The notes beneath the pieces were generated by a model that was given only the letters and a program-made list of their open reading frames with translations, did no database searches and was not told where the DNA came from. Of a DNA stretch of 64,000 nt, positions 1 through 9,740 are shown piece after piece. The position numbers and the translations under genes were made by a program. Each line of letters begins with the position of its first letter. The stretch's first letter is position 1. The DNA is from Dactylellina haptotyla (Eukaryota; Ascomycota; Orbiliomycetes; Orbiliales; Orbiliaceae). The stretch covers positions 185,812 to 249,811 of the forward strand of contig JAQJAX010000011.1 of the NCBI GenBank assembly GCA_031310005.1. The letters run 5' to 3'.

Positions 1-356
1 GCTCAGACTATGTCTTCGTATTAATTATTTTTTTTTTTTATTTATAAGCTGTAAGTTTATTAAACAGACCAGCATCTATCGCTAATACACCCTTCTACAT
101 TATTTTACAAATAACGGTACAAAACTAGTATATGCCGATTGTTTAATTTATTAAAGACACGTTTTAACCAAAATATAATGTAAAAATTTTAATACGCAAG
201 GTATTTAAATCGTTATTCACTTTCTAGTCGTTGAACGTTTTTATTTACTTTTTTCAATCACAAAAAATAAATAAACTTCGCTTCAAATTGCTTAAAAAAA
301 CTTCTTTGAAATTAACCTTGTTTTATACATTGTACGTAACGCAATGGGGCCTAGCC

Positions 357-440
357 TTTACCCTAATAAAGGTAAAATTATTATTATTAAAAGATACACT
401 ATATATTTTTTATTATTATTATTTTTGCTTAATCTAAGAT
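357..440 (-). pseudogene. Decayed copy of the nad4L end/nad5 start
   Basis: Read on the minus strand, this stretch repeats the junction at 1430-1520: a tract like the last nad4L codons, then codons for YLLIIIILPLLG matching the nad5 start MYLLIIILPLLG. The nad5 start codon position reads GTG here. The frame ends after GGG with TAA. It lies inside the nad5 intron, so it looks like an internal duplication and not a working exon. Confidence 0.6.
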
Positions 441-489
441 TGGTTATTGAATGAGCAGTCGCGGAATAACGACGACTATTTTTTGTTAG

Positions 490-1330
490 ACTTTTAATTT
501 ATTCTAATCCTTCTTTTGTAAGATGAGCTTTATTCTTCATTAATTTAGCGATTCGTTAAAAGTATACAAAATCTAAAAATTTATCTCTTACGACCGAATT
601 TTTTCAAAGAATGGTATTATTTTTTCTATTACCAGAAAATTTGTTAACTCTACAATAAAATGCACTTTCGTTTGGGTAAATTTTACTACTACCTAAAATT
701 TTTGTTAAATTTATAATTAATTGTTCTCGTTTATGTTGAGTAACTAAAAATCTTAATTGAACAGATTTTTTAAGTTTATAGTTTTTATCTTTTACAATGC
801 TAATATAAAAACAACCTTCACCTGTGACAAAACCCCCTACCCTTTGAGGATATTTTATTTCCTTATTTGTAACTTCAGGTATTTTTAAAAGTTTAACATC
901 AAGGAAGGCAGCTTTTAAATTGTCTGTTAATCCCCTATTCATAGAAGCTTTTATCGCTACAAATTTTAATATCCCTTCCAAAGTTAAATGATCTTTAGAT
1001 TAAAAAAATTCAAATGCTTGTTTAAATAAAATAAAATATGCATATTTTTGTATAATAAGATTAAATTTTTCTAAAAATTTTATCAAAACTAATACGTCTT
1101 TGGTTGATGAAATCTTTAATTTAACGGCATATTCGCTATGTTTTGTAATAGATCCAATACCTTCAAGCGAATTTTGAATTACTTCTAAAATAACTTTATC
1201 TTTTTCATGTATTCCGATCGAAAACTGAGGACATCGCTTTAGCGATGTTTTACTTTTTAAATATTAGCTAAACCTTAATATGAAAGATCCCTTCGCATCT
1301 ATGAAACCAGATATGTAATAAGGGTCTAAT
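490..1330 (-). pseudogene. Decayed LAGLIDADG homing endonuclease gene
   Basis: The minus strand shows the two-motif LAGLIDADG layout in pieces. Near 1310 the first motif reads YYISGFIDAKGSF, with Lys where the catalytic Asp or Glu should be. Near 820 the second motif reads VGGFVTGEGCFYI. The typical HLTLEGI and KNKAHLTKEGLE helices follow each half. Several in-frame TAA/TAG codons break the frame; the longest open piece is 604-981. It lies within the nad5 intron, so it was probably the intron's mobility gene. Expression as a full protein is unlikely. Confidence 0.75.
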
Positions 1331-1438
1331 TTTATAAATTAAGCGTATTTGTATAATAATTTTTTTTTAAATATATAGTTTTCTTTACGCTACTACGATT
1401 AAATTTATCGTATAAGCTTAAGTAATTTTGCTGCTTTG

Positions 1439-1475
1439 ACCCTAATAAAGGTAAAATTATTATTAATAAGTACAT
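1439..1475 (-). CDS. nad5: NADH dehydrogenase subunit 5, exon 1
   Basis: The first 37 nt of nad5 (complex I, inner membrane proton-pumping subunit) encode MYLLIIILPLLG plus one base. The ATG overlaps the nad4L TAA stop by one base (TAATG), the classic coupled arrangement of fungal nad4L/nad5. The exon ends in T, as group I 5' splice sites do, and the frame then leaves the nad5 consensus. The rest of nad5 lies beyond position 1. The short length makes the call rest on context and the conserved N-terminus. Confidence 0.8.
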
Positions 1476-1894
1476 TATTTATATTTTAATTTATAATTTT
1501 TTTCACTTAATCTGGGCTCAGTAGTACCAAGTATATTAGAAATTGAATAATTTATAACTTCTATTTTTTTTATATTTTTTTTTACAGATGTATCAGAAAT
1601 TGAATAGTTTACAGCAAATGAATCATTACTATAATCTACTGCCACAATTCCTCTCAATCGATAAAATGCTACCAATATTCCTAACCCTATAGCTGATTCT
1701 GCACCAGCTATAGCTATAATATAAACAGCAAAAGTCTGTCCAATTATATCGCCAAAATTAAAAGAATTTATCAATATCAAGTATGTAATAGATAATAACA
1801 TTATTTCTATTGATATTAACATTAATATTATATTCTTTCTATTTAATACAAAACCAAATATACCAACCAAGAACAGTAACAGGGACAAATTCAT
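1475..1894 (-). CDS. nad4L: NADH dehydrogenase subunit 4L
   Basis: A small hydrophobic complex I subunit of the inner membrane. It starts MNLSLLLFLVGIFGFVLNRK and contains the conserved ISIEIMLLS and AGAESAIGLGILVAFYRLRG segments with three membrane helices. The usual protein is about 89 residues and ends soon after YRLRG. This one is 139 residues, with a polar C-terminal extension of about 55 residues holding an imperfect repeat (VNYSISD and VINYSISN). Its TAA overlaps the nad5 ATG, so the two are probably co-transcribed and translationally coupled. The extension is conserved in reading frame up to that overlap, so I accept it as part of the gene. Confidence 0.93.
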   Translation of the reverse strand: MNLSLLLFLVGIFGFVLNRKNIILMLISIEIMLLSITYLILINSFNFGDIIGQTFAVYIIAIAGAESAIGLGILVAFYRLRGIVAVDYSNDSFAVNYSISDTSVKKNIKKIEVINYSISNILGTTEPRLSEKNYKLKYK

Positions 1895-2389
1895 TATTTA
1901 TTTTTATCTAGACTATAAACAATGATAAATTTTATAATTAATCTTATTGAAATTTGAACAATTTTACATTATGTATTTTATAAATATTATAAGCTTAGCT
2001 AAACCTACGCTTTAGTATATGCTACGCTACCTACTATAAATATGAAACACCTAGTTCCTGTTAATATATTAGATATTTTAATTTTTAATAATGGATATTT
2101 TAATAAATTAAAAATTTTGTTTTAATATCTTAAAATTAAATAATTTATACATAAATTTTTTTATTTAAAATTATAATAATAAAATAATGGCAAGCTTAAT
2201 GATTTTTTTTTTTTATTTTTTGAGTTTATTTAAAAATATATATTGCAAATAAAACTATAATAAATTTATATAGTTTATTATTATTATTTAATTAATTTTT
2301 TTTGCTTACTTCAAATATTAATATTTAAAATAAACAACTTGATTTAAAAGCTTACCGTTTGCCGATTAAATTTTTTTACGTATGCCTAA
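1895..2389. other. AT-rich spacer
   Basis: This is a very AT-rich stretch with homopolymer runs. I see no gene or convincing RNA in it. Confidence 0.6.
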
Positions 2390-2484
2390 ACTTTAATTAC
2401 TACTCTATATTCCTAACTAAATATTAAATTCAATTTTATAAATCTAACAGAAAATTATCATTCTTTAAGACCGAAAAAGTCATA
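2390..2484. repeat. Dispersed repeat, copy 1
   Basis: About 95 bp shared with 28107-28207. The best part is the tract around aatctaacagaaaattatc followed by attctttaagaccgaaaaag. The function is unknown. The copy ends abruptly where a nad2-derived fragment begins. Confidence 0.75.
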
Positions 2485-2533
2485 GCATATAATTTTTGTA
2501 AAAAAACCCTTTAACTTAAACAATTAATTGTAA
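2483..2533 (-). pseudogene. Fragment of the nad2 exon 2 start
   Basis: About 50 bp nearly identical to 31627-31677, the beginning of nad2 exon 2 ([14 protein letters not shown] on the minus strand). It is far too short to function. Together with the nad2 5' copy at 3296-3545 it shows nad2 sequence was duplicated into the cob-nad4L spacer. Confidence 0.7.
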
Positions 2534-2879
2534 AGGGGAATATAGTTGTTTAAAATATGAGTTATAATAAAAAATATTTACTAATTTAATAAACATAAAA
2601 TATAATTAAATGAATATTAAGAAAAATAATCTAAATCTATAAAAATCACTTTCTATATCATATTCATTATTATAATTTTGTAAATTAGCTGAATTTAGAT
2701 ATAAATCATTAAGGAATAAATAATCTAAATCACTAAGATATATAAAATATTACTCATTGTTTATATTTTCCAATTTTTCTATATTGCCATTTTAATTTGG
2801 GTCATCAATTTGATAATTATCTGGATTTGCAGATTCTCGACTAGAAATTATAGGTGAATTGTGGGATAAAACTTTACTC

Positions 2880-3290
2880 TGACTCACCTTATTGAGGTGT
2901 ATAATACACAGGAAATCTATATTCCCTCACAATATATAGAACATCATTATGATTAAAGGTTTCTGTAGTATTCATGGTAGTTTTATTATCTATTCTACCC
3001 CTAAGATATATTCAATAATTATAATTTATATTTTTTAGTAATTTTAAATATTCTTCCATATAATTATTATTTAAAGCTTCCATGGCATCATTTGCCTTAT
3101 TTACCAGTCCGTATAATTCTGCAGTCATCCTATTTTTATAAAATTTTAATAGTTACATGGTTAAAAGGTCATTACTTTTAGTAGTCAAATCTAATAATAT
3201 TTTCTCCATTTGGTGCGGAATTTGATAATTTTTTGATTAAACCTAGAATATCAGTATCACCCAACCCACTATCAATACCAGGCGAAGTAT
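2880..3290 (-). pseudogene. Broken unknown ORF
   Basis: On the minus strand a readable piece beginning SPGIDSGLGDTDILGLI ends in TAA. A second piece starting MTAELYGLVNKANDAMEALN runs about 80 residues to a stop after FPVYYTPQ. The composition looks protein-like, not random AT sequence, but I recognise no family. The stops and frame changes indicate decay. It abuts the nad2 5' copy. Confidence 0.4.
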
Positions 3291-3295
3291 ATAAA

Positions 3296-3545
3296 TTAAT
3301 TGTACAATTTAAAAACTTAAAAAAAGAATAAACGTCACAAAATTTTGTGTTATAGAAGTTGCCAGGAATAATAATCTATTTAAAGCTAAAAAAATTGAAT
3401 ATAATAATATTAAACAGATTATCCTATTATAGGACAAAGATTTATCTTGTCTAGATGTTACAGCATTTATTAATAATAAAAAACAAGAAGATATTATAAT
3501 CATAAAAAAAAATATATAGATTTTAACCATTATTATTTCAATATT
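3296..3545 (-). pseudogene. Truncated copy of the nad2 5' end
   Basis: About 250 bp match 33905-34190, the start of nad2 with upstream sequence. The copy keeps [20 protein letters not shown] and SITQNFV but lacks about 43 bp in the middle, the part encoding [14 protein letters not shown]. It ends after about 75 codons. The intact nad2 elsewhere in the window makes this a duplicate fragment. Confidence 0.85.
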
Positions 3546-3898
3546 AAATTATAAATTTTTATATTTTTTTTATTAGCTACCACCAGATAAAGAATTAGCA
3601 ATATTATTTATTATATTTAATAAATATGGATCCTGATAGAAAAATTGTTTTTTTATTTATAAAAATATATAGTACATCTTATTGAGTTGCTAATGTTGTC
3701 ATACTTTGAAGTTATTTTTTAATACTTCGGCGTATTCTCTAGTAGCAATATTTAACATACATTTATTTTCATAATCTAATATCTCTACCTATTTCTATGA
3801 ATAACATGTTAAGCAAAGGATAAGTAGTAAAATAAATATAATTTGTTATATTATTTTTTTTTTTTAGTTTATTAATAGAAGATATAGATTGAAAATTT
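3546..3898. other. Spacer with decayed coding-like sequence
   Basis: This lies between the nad2 fragment and the cob stop codon. On the minus strand a few short protein-like strings (ATREYAEVLKNNFKV in one frame near 3720) are broken by stops. I cannot assign them. Confidence 0.3.
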
Positions 3899-4569
3899 TT
3901 ATCTCTTCACTAAACCAATAACAAATAAAAGATCTCCTACAATACTAGTAAACGGTATTAAACATAAGTATCATAAGAAATAAAATAATGTCATACATTG
4001 TCCTACTACAATGTATGGAGCTTCAACATGTTTAGCTCCTAATATTATTAAAATTATAAAATTAGCTACAAAAATTCAAAAGATAATTTTTGATAGAGGT
4101 TTAAATTGGAAACCTTTTGTTTTAGATGTATCAAGATAAGGTAAAGTTAAAATAGCTAAGATGGCTCCAAACATTGCAATAACTCCTAATAACTTGTTAG
4201 GAATTGAACGAAGAATTGCATAGAATGATAAAAGATATCATTCTGGTACAATTGCAGCTGGAGTTTGCATAGGATTTGCAGGTACATAATTTTCTGAATC
4301 ACCTAGGAAATTTGGCATAAAGTAAACAAATAATGATAATACTCATATAAATAAATAGAAAGTAATTAAATCTTTAAATAGATAGTATGGACTCATATTT
4401 GATCTATCATGGTTAACTCCGAACCCTGAAGGATTACTTGACCCTCCAGTTTCGTGTAAACCTATTAAATGTAGTAATACTAAAGCCGCTAAAACAAAAG
4501 GTAAAACAAAATGTAAAGCAAAAAATCTATTTAATGTGGCATTGTTAACTGAAAAACCTCCTCAAATGA
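3899..4569 (-). CDS. cob: Apocytochrome b, exon 4
   Basis: The C-terminal half of cytochrome b, the haem-carrying membrane subunit of complex III. It reads [20 protein letters not shown], contains [13 protein letters not shown], the [18 protein letters not shown] motif of the Qo site (PEWY) and the last membrane helices, and ends [16 protein letters not shown] needs UGA read as Trp. With the other three exons the total is 387 codons including the stop, the usual cob size. The exact 5' splice boundary is uncertain because no G precedes the best in-frame junction; it may lie up to about 20 nt upstream. Confidence 0.93.
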
Positions 4570-4789
4570 TTTTGATTTTATACAGATGTAAGTATAAAAC
4601 CCTAGAGTAATTTTCATTACTTAAAAGACTATATCTTCAACCTTTTTATATATTTTTACATATATATATATAAATAACTTTAGTTAAATAAGGCTGTGAG
4701 GATTTCATCTATGTCCAGATTATTATGGGTATAATCACGCACTGGATAGTCGTTGAACGTTATTTGATTTTTATTATATTAACTATAGT

Positions 4790-5040
4790 ACTAGATAAAT
4801 ATCTTTTTTAGAAAACTTTATTATTATATCTTTAATATAAACAATAATTTTATGATAAAATAAAATAATATAAATAAGTATAATTAAAATAACTGTAATT
4901 TTTTCTGACTTAACAATATTTTATCTAAACATATGTCCTGATATAATAATAGCTATTAAAATTATCACCCTAATTACTCGTGTTATAGTCATTGGTGCCT
5001 AATAACTTTCATAGTTTATACCTATATCAAATCTTCGCTG
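4790..5040 (-). pseudogene. Decayed cob exon 2/3 plus HEG start copy
   Basis: Minus strand, 5' to 3': a tract matching cob exon 2 ([13 protein letters not shown] region, with stops), joined to a tract matching the last bases of exon 3, then about 130 bp matching 7240-7380, the fused start of the intron's first HEG. In-frame TAG and TAA codons make it non-coding. It precedes the second ribozyme core. Confidence 0.75.
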
Positions 5041-5220
5041 CAGATTGTATTAATTTAGGAGATATTTATCAATATATATCTGCAATTTACCTCATTAACA
5101 TTATCGCATTACTGCGCTTAATGGAGCTCTGAATAATTTTTAAGTTGCTAAATATTTATTTCACAATTAAATATAAAGCTAGTAATTTACTAAAATTGGC
5201 ACATTTTTATAAAAAAGTAA

Positions 5221-6045
5221 CTAAACCGGAAATTTAAGATTTTTATAACGTTCAGAATTACGTAATTTCTCTAATCAACCTGAATACTGTATATTTTTAA
5301 GTCCAATTAAAGAATGATAACCAGAAAAAGAAAAAAAATCTATAACTTTTTGTATATCAGCTTTAGAACTAACACCAAATTGTGCATACAATTCTTTATC
5401 AACAGTAATTTTTCGAGTAGTATTAAATACTAATTTAAAAGCTTCAAATAACAATAGGTGTAATCTCTGTTTAATTTGAAAACAACCATCATTGTTTTTT
5501 TTCATTAAAAATGAACCTTCGGAACAGGCAAATCCTACTATTCAATCTTTAAAAAAAGGCAAATTTGCATAATCTAAAGCACTTGTAGGAAGTTCTTGTA
5601 TAACTGGGGCAACTGAAGGTAATTCTGAATAAATTTTTATATTATTATTAAAAATATACATTACCATATTATATTGTGCTCTTCGGGTATTAGTTAAGAA
5701 AAAAAATTCATGATGTAAAAATAAAGGAAATAATACCTCTTGTAACTCTGATTTAGAAAATATTAATCTAACTGTAGGACTTTTTCGATTAGGATAAGAA
5801 TATATTTTACCGATTTTTAATACAGATTGAATATAATTTAATGTGGTGATATCATCTAAATGAATAGAAATGGTTAAATGAATTTCTATTGAATCATTAT
5901 AACTTTTTTTAATTCCAATATAACCATCTCCATCTATAAAACCTATTAAAAAAGCTAAAAAGGATTTAGGGATAGAAAGGTATTCAGCCTCGGATAATCT
6001 ATTTGATTTAGCAGTACGCGATTTATAATTTATAGTTCCAACCAC
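5221..6045 (-). CDS. LAGLIDADG homing endonuclease (cob intron 3, HEG2)
   Basis: A double-motif LAGLIDADG DNA endonuclease/maturase type protein of about 275 residues, open when UGA is Trp. Motif 1 reads FLAFLIGFIDGDGYIGI and motif 2 reads WIVGFACSEGSF; both catalytic acids are present. It ends LKFPV before TAG. It closely resembles HEG1 (6406-7358) along its length, including NDGCFQ and SSKADIQKVIDFFSFSG, so the two are paralogues. The frame is open upstream of 6045 for some 40 codons, so the start is uncertain; 6045 is a GTG and translation may begin further upstream. Confidence 0.8.
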
Positions 6046-6405
6046 AGGTAAACCTGCTAAGTAAATTACTGTAAACGAATCCGCAGAGAATATGAGAGGA
6101 TCAAGATTTTTTATGACAATATATTTACGTATAATATTTAATTTATACTTACATCCTTTAAGATGTATTTAGACTATGTCTTTAACCATAAAATAAATTA
6201 TGGTTATAGGGGATATCGTGTCGAGCTTATTTTTAGTATATCACTCGTTAGTCGTTGAACGTTCTTAATCTAATACATACCGAATTAAGCTTCGCTACAA
6301 ATAATCTTAATATTTAAGAGGTATAATATTAGATGTTTTTGTAATTCTCCCCATTTACCTCTAAAACCTTACAGTTTTAAGGAGCCCTCACAATTATTAA
6401 TTTAT

Positions 6406-7358
6406 TTATATTTTATCTGGATAATTTAAACTACTATAACGTAAACTTTTATTTAAATTGTTTAACCATTTAATGTATTGAATATATTTCAATCCTATTA
6501 AAGGATGTAAACCAGAAAATGAGAAAAAATCTATAACTTTTTGTATATCAGCTTTAGAGCTGACACTAAATTGATTATAATTATTTGTAGTATCTATTTT
6601 TCTATTAGTATTGAATACTAATTTAAAAGCTTCAAATAAGTTAGTATGTATTCTTTGTTTTAATTGAAAACAACCATCATTATTAGTTTTAATAAAAAAA
6701 GAACCTTCTGAATTTGTAAATCCTACAATTCAATTTTTAAAAAAATGTAATAAAGTAAAATCTAATGGATTTTTAGGTATATCAAAAACTGAAGGAATAC
6801 TACTTAATTTAGGTAGTTTATTATATAATTTTATATCATTTTCTAATATATACATAGCTAAATTAAATTGATCTACTCTAGTATCAGTTAAAAAATAAAT
6901 ATTATTATAGATAAGTAATGGAAACAATACTTCTTGTAAATCAGTTTTATTTATTACTAATTTACAAGTTGGACTTTTTAAATCTTTGTAAACATTAATT
7001 TTTCCTAATTTTAAAACAGATTGAATATAGTTTAAAGTAGATATATCTTCCAAATGTAAAGATATAGTTAATTTCATAGCTATAAATCCTTTTGTTGTTT
7101 TAGTTATCTGAATATACCCATCTCCATCTATTAATCCTATCAAAAAAGCTAAAAAAGATGAAGGTATTGAAAGATATTCTTGTTTATCCAATCTTAAAGA
7201 TTTATTTTTTAATGCGTTTTTATGTACAGTACCTATAGTAGGTAAATAAATATCTTTTTTAGAAAATTTCATTATTGTATCTTTAATAAAAACAATAATT
7301 TCATGATAAAATAAAATAATATAAATAAATATAATTAAAATAATTGTTGTTTTTTCTG
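6406..7358 (-). CDS. LAGLIDADG homing endonuclease fused to cob exon 3 (HEG1)
   Basis: The frame continues directly from cob exon 3 through about 318 codons to TAA. Motif 1 is FLAFLIGLIDGDGYIQI and motif 2 is WIVGFTNSEGSF, so the catalytic acids are intact. Fusion to the upstream exon is a common expression strategy for fungal intron HEGs, in which the protein is made from unspliced RNA and then processed. An internal Met lies at 7272. The ribozyme core follows at about 6160-6300. The likely role is homing of the intron and possibly help in its splicing. Confidence 0.87.
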
Positions 7359-7451
7359 ACTCAACAATATCTTGTCCAACTCAAGGAATAGCACTCATTA
7401 AGTTAGTAATCACAGTAGCACCTCATAGAGACATTTGACCGTAGGGCAGCA
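7359..7451 (-). CDS. cob: Apocytochrome b, exon 3
   Basis: A 93-nt exon encoding [20 protein letters not shown] then IPWVGQDIVE, the conserved loop and Qo-region helix of cytochrome b. A G precedes the 5' end, as expected at a group I 3' splice site. The frame joins exon 2 (GYV) and exon 4 (FIWGG). W is encoded by TGA twice. The 3' boundary is placed after GAGT to restore EFIWGG and could be a few bases off. Confidence 0.9.
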
Positions 7452-7678
7452 CATACAATTTGAGCAAATATTGCTCAAAAACGACTATACATTAAGCATC
7501 TTATTTATATTCAATAATATTATAAATAAAAACACCTGTTTGTGTTCTAGTCTGTAACAACCATTATTTAAAATAGCTGACGATCTTCATTATATAATGT
7601 TAAACGTTTTCACAAACATAGCATAAAATTGTTTTAATTATTTACTCTCAAAAAGAATAATAACACAAAACTAATATA

Positions 7679-7966
7679 CTATGGAATAGATATTTTATCT
7701 TTTACTATATACATTTTTTTAACAATTCCATTTGTTTTTAATGCACGTCGAATTGTTTTTTCATTACATGAAATATATTTGGCAGCTGAAATTATGTCTT
7801 CAAAATTACCCACTAATGTGTTATCATCAACCCGTATTACTGTAATAGGTCTTCTATTATTTTTACATTTATCCTTTGTCTCTTGCGACATTGGAGGTCT
7901 GTTTAAGGCTGCTTTACGTATAAGCTCACGAGTAATTTTCGGTAAAGATTTACCTTTATTAATTTA
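7679..7966 (-). pseudogene. GIY-YIG endonuclease, C-terminal part
   Basis: The frame reads KGKSLPKITRELIRKAALNR, then PPMSQETKDKCKNN, then a NUMOD1/helix-turn-helix-like tail (NFEDIISAAKYISCNEKTIR). This is the normal continuation of the GIY-YIG protein whose N-terminal part ends near 9740 (KHTSETLKKMRDNYSD then RIGNL). The two parts are separated by an inserted element, so unless that element is spliced out the gene is disrupted. Confidence 0.75.
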
Positions 7967-7988
7967 TTATAATAAGCATAAATTTAAT

Positions 7989-9044
7989 TTAGCTCCTATT
8001 ACTATTCATTCCTTTTTTAATAATTATAATTTTTTCTAATCCTTCTTTCGTTAAATGATCTTTATTTTCCATCAATTCTGCAACCTTACAAAAATCGTCA
8101 TAGTCTAGTCTCTTAATACCTGAAATAGGATATTTAGCGAATAACGGAATTATTTTTTCATTAATATCTGAAAATGAAAGAACTAAAAAATCACCCACAT
8201 CTCTGCTAGAACGAATAGAATAATAACCACAACCTAAATAATGAATAAAACTTTTTAATAAATTTTCATCTCTTAAATGTTGCGTAATTTGAAATCTTAA
8301 AGCAACACTAAATCCTACTCTATTTTTAGACTCATTAATTTTTATAAAAAAACAACCTTCAGCATTAACAAACCCAACAAATCAGTTAATATCCTTAATT
8401 ACTTGATCTATTACTAGTGGTCTTAAAGCTGGTACTGTATTTGGAAAAGCTAAAGCTAATTCATCAGAAAGACCCTTATTCATTGACGCTTTAATATCAA
8501 CTAATTTTTTAATACCTTCTAATTTTAAATGTTCTTTGTTTTTAATTAATTCAAAAGCTTGCTTAAAAAGCAAATAGTCAGATAATTTTTGTGTAATTAA
8601 AGGATATTTATCAAAATGATTTATTATTATTTCTAAATCTTTAATAGATTGAACTATAAAATAATTAAGATCAATAGTTTGATTTTTAATTAAACCTACT
8701 CCAAAATACGCTTGAATTTTTTCTAGTAAAGGTTTATCTTTTTTATGTAAACCTATTTGAAATTTTAATTCTACAGATCAACCAATTTTAGATTTAGAGT
8801 TTTCACGGACTCTAAGAATAAAAGAACTTTCACCATCCGAGAAACCAGTAATAAAATAAGGATGTAATTTACAGTCATTAGTATAAACTACTAAAGGAAT
8901 AATAGATAATAAACCAAAATTATCCATATAAAAAACATCCCCTTCCAAAATATAAAATAAGTAATATATTGTTATAAAGAAAAAAAACCTATTTCTGTCT
9001 AATTTATAAATTAAATTTTTATTTAGATTTATTTTATTAATCAC
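7989..9044 (-). CDS. Intact LAGLIDADG homing endonuclease inside a GIY-YIG gene
   Basis: A 351-residue frame, complete with UGA as Trp. After a hydrophobic N-terminus (about residues 18-50) come motif 1 (YFITGFSDGESSFIL) and motif 2 (WFVGFVNAEGCFFI), each followed by the family's HLKLEGIKKLVDIKASMN and HLTKEGLEKI helices. Both catalytic acids are present. The gene lies in the insertion that splits the GIY-YIG gene of cob intron 2 and stops only about 20-35 bp before the host sequence resumes, so any ribozyme partner must be on its 5' side (9160-9720). Confidence 0.87.
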
Positions 9045-9159
9045 TATACTAAATATTACTAAAATTAATTTAAAATTTTTGGCGATTTGATCGAAAAACT
9101 CTGCAGTAAAATAAGAGTTTAATAATTTGTTTAAAAAAAATATTGTTTTAGTAGCTGTT

Positions 9160-9720
9160 TTATTTTATTATTATTGAGTCACTAAGTAAAAGTCTAGTAA
9201 TAGGGTAACTCTATTAACTTACACTTAATAATCTACTGTCCCGTAGCATGTAAATCCTCCAATGTGAGCTAGTTTACTTTGAAGTTTAAAGAATATTTCT
9301 ATCTTACAATACAGTCGGCGAAGTTGTATTTATGGTATGCCATCACGGTAAGGCTTATTTTTTATCCCTAAGCTACAGATCATTCAAGGCTTAATCGACC
9401 AAGAAGTCCCAACCAATTATTAAGCTAATTTAATTTCATATCCCAGACTAAAGTTTGCACTTAATGACTCATAAGTATTTTGGTTATCACTCAAATTATT
9501 CATTGGAATACCTACAGATTGGGCTGCTAACCCGTTGCAAATATTTAGCTGCGTGACAGCTTCGCCACCTGAATTAATGCTCGCTACCAAAAAACTGTTA
9601 GTGTTTATTTTGCAAAATCGCGTGCTTCGGTTTCGCCAGATCTAAAAAAAAAGTAAAACTAATTTACGGCTATCGCGGCTGATTCAGCGCGTGCACCATA
9701 TTTAAAGTTTTTGATGACCA
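9160..9720 (-). ncRNA. GC-richer structured tract, possible intron ribozyme
   Basis: This tract is much richer in G and C than its surroundings, with many short complementary segments (for example gctgattcagcgcg), and no reading frame. It sits 5' of the intact LAGLIDADG gene within the insertion, the place a ribozyme core holds in the core-then-HEG introns of nad2 and cox1. I could not recognise a P7 pair or a group II domain V, so the type is unresolved. Confidence 0.4.
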
Positions 9721-9740
9721 GAATAATTATATAAAATAAA

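Larger units (their letters stand above)
1..1438 (-). other. Group I intron in nad5 (3' end beyond window)
   Basis: This intron follows the short nad5 first exon and runs off the low-coordinate edge. The P7-type pair is visible at the 3' side on the plus strand: gactat near 5-10 and tagtcgttgaacg near 223-235. The same P7 signature is seen in the cob introns at 6.2 and 4.7 kb, which suggests the same subgroup. The intron holds a decayed LAGLIDADG gene and a decayed copy of the nad4L/nad5 junction. The 3' splice site is not in the window. Confidence 0.7.
4570..7358 (-). other. cob intron 3, compound group I intron
   Basis: The intron separates cob exons 3 and 4. It holds two group I cores with the same P7 signature (tagtcgttgaacgtt at about 6231 and 4746, each paired with gactat at about 6172 and 4628) and two paralogous LAGLIDADG genes. 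A decayed piece of cob exon 2/exon 3 plus the 5' end of the first HEG lies at 4790-5040. Minus-strand order: exon 3, HEG1, core 1, HEG2, decayed cob piece, core 2, exon 4. This looks like tandem duplication of an intron unit. Confidence 0.75.

Noticed and set aside
9160-9720. Fragment of large-subunit rRNA
   Set aside because: Some short strings (gggataa, ggtagcga) recall rRNA, but their order and context do not match and no longer conserved block is present.
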